Origin: Branchipolynoe longqiensis
Taxonomy: Eukaryota > Annelida > Polychaeta > Phyllodocida > Polynoidae
DNA length: 64,000 nucleotides
Assembly (NCBI GenBank): GCA_030323885.1
Contig: CM059198.1
Location: 12,500,462 to 12,564,461 of the forward strand
Direction of reading: 5' to 3'
Positions 54,886-64,000 of this stretch are shown here, piece by piece. Numbering within the stretch: position 1 is the first letter of the stretch; every line of letters begins with the position of its first letter. The notes under the pieces are model-generated. The model worked only from the letters and a program-made list of their open reading frames with translations, was not told the origin of the DNA and made no database searches. Made by a program: the position numbers and the translations under genes.

Positions 54886-55209
54886 AATATATAACCAAGC
54901 GTCTACATGATTAACACCTTTATTCTACAACATAGACACACGGGCGAACAGTAGTAACACACGAAACTCCGCATTACAATTAAACGCATTTTGCACCGCC
55001 ACCACGGTGTGAGGTATGGCGTCACATTTTTGCTGCTGACGTCACAATTCATGTTTGAGGTATGGCTCATAAAGGTGGGGCACGTTGACCTTTCAGTCTA
55101 ACGAAATGCTTCTGTAATGAAATATATACCGGGAGAAAAGTGGTATTCCAAACAGTGTGTGTGGGCGCGTTCTGGTGGAGTATGTGGGTCAACAATAGTG
55201 TCATAGCAA
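54886..55209. other. Unassigned sequence
   Basis: About 320 bp, no recognised features. Confidence 0.4.
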
Positions 55210-55545
55210 CCGGACGTGATGGATGAATCCGTAACTCGCAGGCTTCAAATACAGAAGGTCAGGACTTCGAATCCCGATCGAGTCAAACCAATGACTTATA
55301 AAATTGATATAATTTACCTCTACATAGCCTAGCGCTTGGCACTACTACTAGGATAAGGTAAATACTGGTTAACTCAGCATCAGGATAATATGTGATTGAG
55401 TGAGAAATTAGGTGATGGTGCTGGCAGCCTGAATTCCCAGCAGTGCAGCACTATAAAGTCGCCATAAGTACACAGTCACAAGTTGGTACATGTCCTAATA
55501 TATTGCCAGGGTATAAAAGGCCAATAAGCAAACAAACATAAACAT
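55210..55545 (+). mobile_element. tRNA-derived SINE, family 1, nearly full length
   Basis: The head 'gatggatgaatccgtaactc' and B-box-like 'gacttcgaatcccgatcga' (55262) are followed by 'tagcctagcgcttggcacta', 'gataatatgtgattgagtga', 'gcagcactataaagtcgcca' and the tail 'gccaataagcaaacaaacat'. Confidence 0.85.
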
Positions 55546-56635
55546 CAGCTAATTGTGTTTTCTACTTTCAAAATGGAACATTTCTTGTTGGCTGCATTGC
55601 ATGGGGCTCCACCTATGAACAGGACCTGTTCACGGCGAGCGATCTTATATGTGAGTTCTAAGTTCGTCCGGTCCCCTCAGTTAAGGTACAGCTAATCCAG
55701 AGACGTGTATTTTGTTTAGTTGCCGTTCTCATATGTTGAACCCAAGGACCGTATGTCCTTGTGCAGGGAACATAGAGAATGGGCATGTTCATTATCTGTG
55801 TGGCGCATAACAAGGCCAGAAGCAAACACGGAACAAGGCATCAGGCCACAAGGGAACAGTCTATGGATACACAGCATTAGATGCCCAGGAGGAAGGGAAG
55901 ATAGAGATAAAAGATTCCACTCTACCCAGAATAGGGCTGAATGACTGCCTAGGCTAAATCGGTTACCGTGATCAAAATCAGTCTCGGTAATAATCAGTTT
56001 AAACAAGTTCTAGAGTTTCTAGTTCCGGTGGGCAACGGTGATCTTTATTGGCATGGTGTTCAGGATTAGGAGAAGATGAAAAAAAAACAAGATGGTGACC
56101 ACTAGATTCTTTCCAGTTGATTGTTAAAGTTTATTAATCTACATGATTTAATCAATTCTTCACTCCAAACACAACGGACTATGATAAATAAGTATTTGAA
56201 GAATATATTGTAAAATCATATGGTTACTTCTATAACCCAATTTCTTTTACATTTATTCTGATGGGTTGTTTAGTATCCCTGTCACAGAGCCGGTGCTGCG
56301 GAAATAACAATGAGGAGTTGGTGCATTTACATGCATCATCATGCAAGAAGGGGTATTTGATGTACCATCTATAATGGTATAATCGTACCATGTTTGGTCA
56401 CTAGGAGGCATTTGGTCATAGGTACAACGTGAGTTAAAGGAACGGGTTTTACAGTGAAGGATAGGGCTGGGAGGGGCCCATCCCCACCTTCCTACATGTA
56501 AGCTATCGCATGCAGGGTGAGGGTAAGGGCGACAAACCAGCATTAATGGTGTCTTTGGAATACTTTAAATGTATATAATAAATTTGATGTAGACAAAATG
56601 TTGGAAATAGAATTTCCATCTTGGTGTGTTGAAAA
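55546..56635. other. Unassigned sequence
   Basis: About 1.1 kb without a recognised repeat family or domain. 'ctgtcacagagccggtgctg' near 56279 also occurs at about 54542 ('ttgtcacagagccggtgctg'), a shared scrap of some dispersed repeat. Two ~96-codon frames on - (55716-56006, 56253-56543) are not recognised. Confidence 0.45.
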
Positions 56636-56957
56636 TCATTGTTGGTTGTTGGAGTTTTACATCCGGGCAACATCTAAGGTCATATCAAGACGAGTACGGA
56701 CTTGTGACGGTGCACACTCATGGTGACTTTATAGTGCTGCCCCACTGGGACATCAGGCCACCGGCACCATGACCCATATCCCACTCAGTCACATTATACT
56801 GACACTGAGCTAACCAGTCCTTGCCCTATCCTATTAATGCCGAGTGCCTGGCTAGGAAGTGTCAAGCATGAGTCATTGGTTTGACTCGACCGGGAACCAA
56901 ACTCTTGATCCCCCGTATGCGAGGCCCGCGCTCTACTGATTCGGCCACCGCACCCAA
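56636..56957 (-). mobile_element. tRNA-derived SINE, family 1, full length
   Basis: The complement runs from the head 'gcggtggccgaatcagtaga' (near 56950), through 'gccaggcactcggcattaat', 'tataatgtgactgagtggga' and 'gcagcactataaagtcacca', to 'gatgttgcccggatgtaaaa' and a caacaa tail. It is among the best preserved copies. Confidence 0.9.
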
Positions 56958-57747
56958 TGTGCTGAAAATGATAGATTACCTTGCATTAATACATCAGCAC
57001 AGATTAGTTATGTGCATTGTTTGTGATGGCTTCACAAACATTGGTAGCTATTCCTCTAAAGCATATCACTGACATTGTTCACTGTAGCGTGTGACAGGAG
57101 CACTGTTTCGTAGAAAGACACCGAGTGAATCCTTTGCCACTCTGACCTTTTCACAATGTGACAACTGCCTAGGAGATGTCAATGCAACATAGCCCACGAC
57201 AGCTTCCTCCACACAGAGCTATGTGCAATACGTGATACCAATACCATCTGACATCATTCAATATGAGGTAATCACATCCAACCGTCATAATAATAACACT
57301 AATAATAGTAATAACAATAATGGAAGAATAACCATGTACAATGAATAGAGCACGCTCACCAGCAAGAACCAAACCATAATGCCGTACAATAAAACCACGA
57401 TCAGACTTATCTTCATTAAAATAGTTGAATGGTAGACAGATTTGATCGACTAGAAACAAATACTTGATACGATTAAGTCTTGGCAAGTAATTAATATTGA
57501 TCAAATGTCCTGTTTTGTGGTTTTGTCCATCCGCTGGTACTCTATTCCATAAAGTGAGACCTGCCACACAGAAAGCATAATGGCCGTGCCATTAATCTGG
57601 ACACAGAAGCATGTACTAATACCTGACTGGGTGAGCTAATATAAACTGGACGTTTAGTTGACAGCAGACGGACAACTCTGGGGGCATTAATTGTACAAAA
57701 GGTGCGTGCAAACAATAAAGGAAAGACGGTAGTTCTGTCAGTGTCTG
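56958..57747. other. Unassigned sequence
   Basis: About 790 bp. A taataa-rich patch lies near 57285-57320. The 132-codon frame on - (57169-57567) shows no recognised domain. Confidence 0.4.
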
Positions 57748-57932
57748 CTAAAGCTGCATGGTCCGGTTGTCAGGGGTTGTTCCTGCCATATTTCTTTAGC
57801 TAGATATATTAGCTTGAACATATAATCTACCTTCCTTTTGTTTGAAGTGCCTTTTATTTTGATGGTTTAACTGAAGTGAGAATACAAAATTTAATTTCCA
57901 CAAGCACATAACAAATATTCCCTGATATGCAG
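57748..57932 (+). mobile_element. TTAA-type MITE, left half
   Basis: 'agctgcatggtccgg', 'catataatctaccttccttt' and 'gtttgaagtgccttttattt' are in family order. It breaks off near the catcatcat run that begins the next fragment. Confidence 0.7.
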
Positions 57933-58440
57933 CATCATCATCATCATCATCATCATGCTGTCGGGCGCGATGCGACAAAGACTACTTTCATTACTTGACT
58001 GCCGCTCTCCATTTAGCTCCCTGGTGTGAGAGTGATGTCCATGAGTCGGTCTTCATGTCTCTCAGCTTCAGGTTTCTCTTGAACTGGAGACAAGGGAGCC
58101 ACATTTTATGAAAGCTGCCTGCAAAAGTGTTGAAATGCTGCTGGCTTTTGCAAGTTACCAGCGGCACTCTCTCGGGGAGCAAATAGAGGTTTCACACCGG
58201 CAAGAACATGTCGAGACAGGTGCAAAACTATTTGTCCCTGCAGTGGCTGGTCGGGAGATGTTGGGAGTTCCATACATCAACCGTCCTTGATGCTGCCACA
58301 GTGACATGGTTTTCTGTTCAGGGTTTGCTCCCTTAGCCTTCGGTTCTGTCAAGAACCTGTACCACAAGGCAGTGGTTTACAACTCTGCAGGGCAGGGGCG
58401 TCAAACTCCCTGAGGTATTGCAATACCTGCATACCTGCAG
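57933..58440 (-). pseudogene. LINE-B ORF2 C-terminal fragment, inverted copy
   Basis: On the minus strand it has the same order as 52660-53240, with an internal loss: after 'TCKSQQHFNTFAGSFH' the R-L-P-K and G-R-P motifs are deleted and the frame resumes at 'KRNLKLRDMKTDSW'. It ends in the (atg)n tail at 57933-57953. It lies about 4.7 kb from the first copy in opposite orientation and is nearly identical over the first 300 bp. Confidence 0.75.
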
Positions 58441-58502
58441 CAATGCCTGTTAATCAGTGCACTACTATCAACACTGAATATTCATGATCAAATCTATCTA
58501 AC

Positions 58503-59786
58503 AGTAGGTACTCCAAAGTCGGCATATACGGTGTCCGCAGCGCAAAATTTGACCTATTTTAACCGTTTTAAAAAGGCTTGAATCTCCACTACTTCTGCTT
58601 GGTTTGAAATAAAAATTATATCAAATTAAAGCTTGTTCTTTTGCCTCTTAGGATGTCTGATTTTTAATCATCATTATAAAAGAAATCACAGTCAATGGAC
58701 ACTTGTTGGCGGGTACCATCGGCAGCTCTGAGCATGCTCGCCGATTTTGTTTTCATCCAGTCTGAGCTACTCCCTTCCCTAAACTTGATGGCTTGGTGAG
58801 TACATTGACCTGAGCTAAAAATAACCACCAATAAAAGATAGAGAAGAATCTAGGCTTCATTAGCATATCAAGCATGAGTGTTTCTGAGTGGGAAATTTGA
58901 TTGAACTGAAGGAGTGAAAACATTAAGACATTAATCCTCATTGAAAATTGATCAGGATCGTTTTGAAAATGATATCATCAGAAAGCTTAAGTCTTCCTCT
59001 ACCTAACCAGAACAATATTTGGTTGAGATTTATATCATACGCATCAAGCTTGGTCTGAGAAGTGACTGCTGCAAGAATTTGGCTATTGTCAGCTCGCGAT
59101 GCTTAAGTGAATGTTGTCTTTCTTTCTCTCTCTCATCAGTTAGAAAATGATGTCATCATGTAGAGCTTTTAATTCTGGTTATTTTGGTATAAAGAGTGCA
59201 GTGATCGGACAATTAGAATGGGAGTTATGCTATTTTTCTTAATTTTATTGTCAGCTCGCATTGCCTAAAATTGAATATTGTCTTTCTTTCTCTGATCAGT
59301 TAGAAAATTATGTCATCATGTAGAGCTTTTGATTCTGGTTATTTTGGTATAAAGATTGCTGTGATAGGACAATTAGAATGGGAGTTATGCTATTTTTCTA
59401 TATTTTACTGAATTTATTATTGGTGGTTGCTGGAAATTAAGGAATTTAGCAAGTTTGACATGAAATTTCAGAAAGAATACTAACAGTGATGGTCTGTAAA
59501 AAATTGAGCTTCTTATTTGTACTATAGAGAATGAGATTCTTTAATATTGGACAGATCATATGCAAAATAGCTTCCAGGTGGGACCCTAAAATCCAAGATT
59601 TGGCTAATTTGGAAATGTGCACAAATCGGGGCAAAAAAATCAATCTTTAAACACTCATAACTTTGCAGCTATTCAATCGATCTAAATGATTTTTATATCA
59701 TTGAGATCCAATTTATAAGATCTGTACAGATATATAAGATGTAATACTGACCTGTTGAAAATAGAAATCACTTTGGAGTACCTACT
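58503..59786. mobile_element. Candidate TIR element (1.28 kb) with internal tandem duplication
   Basis: 17-bp perfect inverted repeats lie at the ends ('agtaggtactccaaagt' and 'actttggagtacctact'). Inside, a ~175-bp segment with 'attgtcagctcg', 'atgtcatcatgtagagcttt' and 'acaattagaatgggagttat' is present twice (about 59085-59255 and 59247-59405). Short frames such as 58753-58941 (-) are not recognised. There is a possible 3-bp AAC flank on both sides. No transposase. Confidence 0.6.
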
Positions 59787-60000
59787 AACAGGGTCCGTTT
59801 CGAAAATTTGATTCATTCATCAGCCTGGCACACAAAATACCGTCGCGATATGTGCAATTGGTGGTATTGATGTCAACTGGAAATGGAATTAATGGTGTGA
59901 TTGAAATAGCAACTTTGCAAAGTTTCTTTGAGATTTGGTGAGAATTTCGATGTTTTAAAATGTCTTTATGCTATAATGTTCATTCACACTAATTCCAGAC
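59787..60000. other. Unassigned sequence
   Basis: About 210 bp. Nothing recognised. Confidence 0.4.
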
Positions 60001-60358
60001 CAGCGGGATGGCTGAATGAGTTGAGTGCCCGTCTCCTGCTTTGGAAGATCGGGGGATCCGAACCCATGTGTTTGTGCATTTAAACCCTGGTTGAGTTAAA
60101 CCAATTACTTAAAAATGTATACTTGTCACTCCCTAGCCAGGCACTCGGCATTACTAGGATATGGCAAGGACTGGTTGGCTCAGGGTCAGGATAATATGAC
60201 TGAGTGGGATATCAGGTCATGGTACTGGTGACCTGGTCTCCCAGTGGGGCAGCACTATAAAGTCACCATGAGTGCACACTGTCACAAGTTGGTACCCATC
60301 CTGATATGACCTTAGATGTTGCTAGGACGTAAACCAACGCCAACAAACAAACAACAAA
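60001..60358 (+). mobile_element. tRNA-derived SINE, family 1, full length
   Basis: The head 'gcgggatggctgaatgagtt' is tRNA-like (A-box region), and 'gggggatccgaacccatg' is in the B-box position. The body is complete: 'ccctagccaggcactcggca', 'aatatgactgagtgggatat', 'gtggggcagcactataaagt' and 'tgctaggacgtaaacc'. The tail is 'caacaaacaaacaacaaaac'. It is a good reference copy for the family here. Confidence 0.92.
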
Positions 60359-60509
60359 ACACTAATTCAACTTGTTTTGTGATTAACTGGTTATGTAGCG
60401 CCAAACAAAAAAATAGCTATGTTAAAAATGAACGTTTTGAATGCTTGACTAATGTTTATCTCAATTTTTGAATTGGCATTTGCAGGGTTTTGCGTGTGAA
60501 CTCCTCATA

Positions 60510-60680
60510 CATACGTAGGAAAGGAGCCACATAGACAGGTTGGCATGGACAGGGTATAGGTAGTGTACTGCTTAGCATGCTAGCTCCGGAATGGCAAGGG
60601 GTTTGGGTTTGAATCCTACTCTATGTGTAATATTTTCAATTTGTATCCCCCACGACATATACATATTTACGTAACTGCTT
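60510..60680 (+). mobile_element. tRNA-derived SINE, family 2, third copy
   Basis: 'acatagacaggttggcatgg', 'actgcttagcatgctagctc' and 'gggtttgaatcctactcta' match the copies at 15385 and 15725. The B box is better preserved here. Confidence 0.65.
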
Positions 60681-61290
60681 CACAGTGGAGCATGTTCATG
60701 AATATATGGAAAAGATGAATGGTACTTTACTGTTGATACATATTCACTTGGGGGGGGGGGGTTCAATCTTCTAACCAATTTGCACATTTACATCTCAGTT
60801 TGGAGAGGAAGTAGGTTGAGGTGGTTGAGGGGGCAGGGGGGGGGGGGCAAAGGGAATACACAAATATGCAAGGGGGTGGGTAGGAACTATGACGTCACAA
60901 TCACTAGCCTGTTTTGTTTGCTTAACTCATTTGCGCCCTCTACCTGGATCTCGGTGGATGGCGGATGTATAACATAAACTATTGCAGATATCACTGACCA
61001 CTATATTCACACTGCACTGAAGCATAGTTACAAAGCCGCATTGCGAGGTATTCTTTCTTCTTAACTACACAGAGTAGGAGTTGTTTAATACGCATTATGT
61101 GATAAGATGCGGGTTTCCATCTGAACACTTTCATCATCCCTGAGAATGTCACGTGACATGATACTTATAATAGCAGTTCTTAAAGCATGTTGTTCAGTTA
61201 CACAGTATGTCACATTATGATACATACATGTGTGTGTGTGTATAGGGCATATGTATATATGCACATATCTGCACATCTACATATAAGTGT
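60681..61290. other. Unassigned sequence with G runs
   Basis: G runs lie at about 60751-60760 and 60836-60847. No recognised repeat family or coding domain. Confidence 0.45.
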
Positions 61291-61295
61291 ATATA

Positions 61296-61605
61296 CAGTA
61301 CAACCCCGTTGAACCAAGCTCGGTTAAACCAAACGATCGGTTAATCCAAACTTTTTTCGGCGGCCCGGCAAAATACTACCATTTATCATATAAAAAAGTC
61401 GGTTAATCCAAAGTATCGGTTAACCCAAACAAAATTGTCAGCCTCAGGCCACTTCCGGTGCAGTTAAACCAAACTTGTATGTGGTTTTAAGGTCATCTGA
61501 TACTTTTTTATATGATAAATGGTAGTATTTTGCCAGGTCGCCGAAAAAAGTTTGGATTAACTGATCGTTTGATTTAACCGAGGTTGGTTTAATGGGGTTA
61601 AACTG
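61296..61605. mobile_element. Palindromic pogo/Tigger-like MITE (310 bp)
   Basis: It begins CAGTACAACCCCGTT and ends with the inverted form AACGGGG-like...CTG, flanked by TA on both sides (61294-61295 and 61606-61607). The arms share 'ggttaatccaaactttttt' and its complement, and 'aaaatactaccatttatc' near the centre has a complementary partner. TA duplication and CAGTA ends fit pogo-related elements. No transposase. Confidence 0.85.
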
Positions 61606-61694
61606 TATATATATAAAAAACAATACTCATAGTGTCAACATACATTGTACATTCATAATGCACCCCCATTTTTGCCAAAGCCAAGTCAAAGTCA

Positions 61695-61774
61695 AAGCTC
61701 GGTTAAACCAATGATCGGTTAATCCAAACAAATTTCTACGGTCCCTTCAAGATTGGTTTAACGGGGTTATACTG
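61695..61774. mobile_element. Pogo/Tigger-like MITE, deleted second copy
   Basis: 'agctcggttaaaccaatgat' and 'ttggtttaacggggttatac' followed by TG then TA are the two arm parts of the same family with most of the centre gone. It lies about 90 bp from the full copy. Confidence 0.75.
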
Positions 61775-62030
61775 TATATGTAAATATGCATACATGTGTA
61801 TATACATGCATATATGTATATATGTATATATGTATATATGTGTGTATGCATTTATATGTATACATATATGCGCATATATTTATATGTACATATGTACATA
61901 TGTACATATGTATACATCTATGTACATTTCTATATGTACATATGCATACATTTATATATATACAAATATGCATATACATGTGTATATATACAGATATATA
62001 CATACATGTATGTATGTATGTATATATATG
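61775..62030. repeat. (tatgtatacata)n-type microsatellite
   Basis: About 250 bp of alternating ata/tgt/aca units. All frames on both strands are open over long stretches. It is analogous to the TATG tract at 46.6 kb. Confidence 0.95.
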
Positions 62031-62559
62031 CCTCCCAAACTATCGGACTGTGCAACTTTAAGTGTTTTCTCAGTTACCAGTTAAGCTGAACATTACATGC
62101 TGATTTCAAATATATAATTACAGTTGGTGTTTTCAGTAGATTTAAATCGAGTTCTGCAGTGAAACAACATACAACTTTAAGCTTTCACTGTACTTTCTCA
62201 TTTTCACCACTTAAACTAAGCATTTCAGGCTGATTTCAAATATGATATCATATTTGATATTTTCATAAGATTTAATTCTATTTCTGTACCTACATGAACA
62301 CCAAGATGGCAGATTCAGTTAACAGCAGAAGATGCACAGTCTCATGTTGTAGAATAAATAAATCACTGGAATAAGGAACTCCAAGTGGCTTCTCCGGTTG
62401 ATAAACACAAACAAGCAGCACAAACGACACGCCAGTCAACCACACCCGAATACACCTGTGGCGTACGTCACGTAACACACACTTCGCGCCGGTCAGTCTA
62501 ACAGCTGGCGCTTCCGATTTTTTTGGGTTTTTTTGTTGAAGATTTATACTGCCTATCAT
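62031..62559. other. Unassigned sequence, possible MITE-end scraps
   Basis: 'aactatcggactgtgcaact' followed by TTAA (near 62040-62060) resembles a right end of the TTAA MITE family, without its body. 'gctgatttcaaatat' occurs twice (about 62099 and 62229), which suggests a ~130-bp tandem pair. No gene. Confidence 0.5.
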
Positions 62560-62850
62560 GGATAAGCCTGAATAGGCTTGTTTTCACCATTAGACAGTTT
62601 GTCGATAGAAAGCCCGAGCCTACACTTTTACCGACCCAAGGGATTTTTAACCTCCCACACCACATAGACATGGTATGAGAGCAACTGGCCTTTGATGACG
62701 CTGTAAGTTATACACAGTGGTGGAAATCCAAATTGGCAGAGATGGGGGCATGGGGAATCGAACCACTGACCTTCAGATTAGGAGTCCGACCTAGAAAAAA
62801 GTCAGACACTCTAACCACTCCACCACAGAGAACACCGGCTAATTAGCTAC
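62560..62850 (-). mobile_element. tRNA-derived SINE, family 4
   Basis: The complement contains 'ggtggagtggttagagtgtc' (A-box region, near 62815) and 'gtcagtggttcgattcccca' (B-box region, near 62762). A body follows with 'tacagcgtcatcaaaggcca' and ends near 'aagcctattcaggctt'. It occurs once in this window. It looks too altered to be a tRNA gene. Confidence 0.65.
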
Positions 62851-63144
62851 TTCCGGTTCTACCTAACCCGACGGAGCTGCTCCCAACTGCTCTGAGGTTC
62901 AGTTCTGGTTTGCCAGTACTTGTCAGGCGGGACCGATCTACCAACAATCTGTTCAAGTCAGGCATCAGAAACACAAAGGAATGCACAATGTATATTCCTG
63001 CTACTAGCCATCTTATGTACATTCTCACCTCGGTCCATCTCCAGCAGAAGGTGTGTCGGCACTAAAACAATGCGTTGTGGTCATACACAAACACTTACAA
63101 GATCAAGGGTCCTGTGGCTATCTGTCCGGCTGCACCGTCACCAG
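62851..63144. other. Unassigned sequence
   Basis: About 290 bp. Nothing recognised. Confidence 0.4.
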
Positions 63145-63527
63145 GGCCTGTATGCACCAATCGGTGATAGGCTTAGCTGGGGCTAAGGCGCTAGCCGTGG
63201 ATAGCTACCCCAGGGTAGCGGGGGGTTGGAGAAATAGGTCAAGTGGTATGCACGAATGTCTTAGCCACCGCGGATAGCTAACCGTGAAATTATTTATAGA
63301 TTTGGGAAATCCCTCTGTGCCTGTTTACATTCGTCGATTCGAAAATATTAATATCACCACCGCACCGGCTAGCAGTTAAACCTGACTTGAAGTCAGGGTA
63401 GCTTAGCCGAGGCTACGGTCGGCGGTTAGTGCTAACTCTGATTGGTGCATACCAAATTTTCACATTTAGCCTTGCGGGGATACCTTAGCCGCGGTTAAGG
63501 CCCTAACTCCGATTGGTGCATACGGCC
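63145..63527. mobile_element. Palindromic MITE family (gtatgcaccaatcgg ends)
   Basis: The left end is 'ctgtatgcaccaatcggtga' and the right end 'ccgattggtgcatacggccc', in inverted orientation. The interior holds 'cgcggatagctaaccgtgaa' and related ttagccgcgg units in both orientations. Target duplication could not be fixed. Copy 2 starts at 63654. Confidence 0.65.
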
Positions 63528-63653
63528 CCAGGTGGTCATTTGCACTACCGGGTTTCTACCAGCGGCTATATTTACACCACTATATTACATTTGCCAGCCT
63601 ATCCCATCCTCTTATCTCGAGTGCTGCCCTCTGCTGAGAGCCACCCCCTCCTG

Positions 63654-64000
63654 GGGCTGTATGCACGAATCGGGGTTAGCCTTAGCCGGAGTTAAGACAC
63701 TAGCCGCGGATAGCTACCTCAGGGTAGCGGGGGGTTTGAGAAATGTGTGAATCAGTATGCACCAATGTTTTAGCCGCTGCGGATAGCTAACCGTGAGTTT
63801 ATTTATAGATTTGGGAATTCCCTCTGCCTTTCTACCCATATATTTGCCTCAAATCTATTGAATGCGATCATATTTAACAGAATTACATAAGTAATAAGTG
63901 AAATTTTATCAATTTGACCCTAAATTCGAAGCGTTATTAAGGCTAATGCCGCATTGGCGGCGATATTAATAGTTATATTTTCGAATCGACGAACGTAAAG
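63654..64000. mobile_element. Second copy of the same MITE, cut by the window end
   Basis: It starts 'ggggctgtatgcacgaatcg' and follows the first copy through 'ctacctcagggtagcggggg' and 'tttatagatttgggaattcc'. Its far part ('ttcgaatcgacgaacgtaaa' at the window end) is the complement of 63328-63347 in the first copy. The right terminus lies beyond the window. Confidence 0.65.

Noticed and set aside
62740..62840. A tRNA-Leu- or tRNA-Ser-like gene.
   Set aside because: A/B boxes are good but spacing is extended by an insertion with a repeat-like flank. It fits a tRNA-derived SINE head better.

Overview
The window looks like gene-free, repeat-saturated nuclear DNA of a metazoan, most likely a marine mollusc. 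I found no host protein-coding gene, rRNA, functional tRNA gene, operon or bacterial feature. The evidence for a mollusc is indirect. A SINE body at 22.16-22.37 kb (fragment 'gtgctctagaggtgtcgtta') resembles, from memory, repeats common in gastropod and bivalve genomes. Several SINE, LINE and MITE families are all compatible with that lineage. A 499-base N run at 30297-30795 marks this as a draft scaffold.

Layout. 1-1.85 kb: minisatellites and a CpG-dense patch with a GC heptamer array. 1.9-8.4 kb: a SINE, an array of about 60 copies of a 50-bp unit (2.3-5.3 kb), MITE fragments, and an array of nearly 80 copies of a 31-bp unit (5.9-8.4 kb). 8.8-13.9 kb: MITEs, two purine-rich arrays, and an 8/16-bp array lying inside a MITE. 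14-30 kb: a mosaic of SINEs, TTAA-flanked MITEs, pogo/Tigger-like MITEs, LINE 3' ends, a 45-bp minisatellite, a 63-bp array and a C-rich 24-bp array that runs into the assembly gap. 30.8-33.3 kb: a CR1/Jockey-like LINE with endonuclease, partial reverse transcriptase (RT) and 3' UTR, but no RT catalytic core. 33.4-44.5 kb: a long, unrecognised, decayed reading frame on the + strand, a field of short duplications, and a DIRS-like gag plus start of RT on the - strand. 44.6-51.6 kb: two tandem copies of an unclassified repeat. One carries a 0.6-kb promoter-like insertion. The other carries a complete gypsy-type LTR element with 123-bp LTRs that differ at one base. 52-64 kb: an inverted pair of LINE 3' fragments (one inside a 32-bp inverted repeat), SINEs, a candidate 1.28-kb TIR element, a palindromic pogo-like MITE, and a palindromic MITE family that runs off the window end.

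There is no gene network to describe. The interactions are insertional. The TTAA MITE landed cleanly in a tandem array and in a SINE tail, which leaves recoverable empty sites. Arrays grow inside a MITE and at the 3' end of a LINE. The gypsy element has nearly identical LTRs but lesions throughout pol, which suggests it was mobilised in trans. Family assignments rest on motif recognition by eye, and boundaries are approximate unless stated to be exact.
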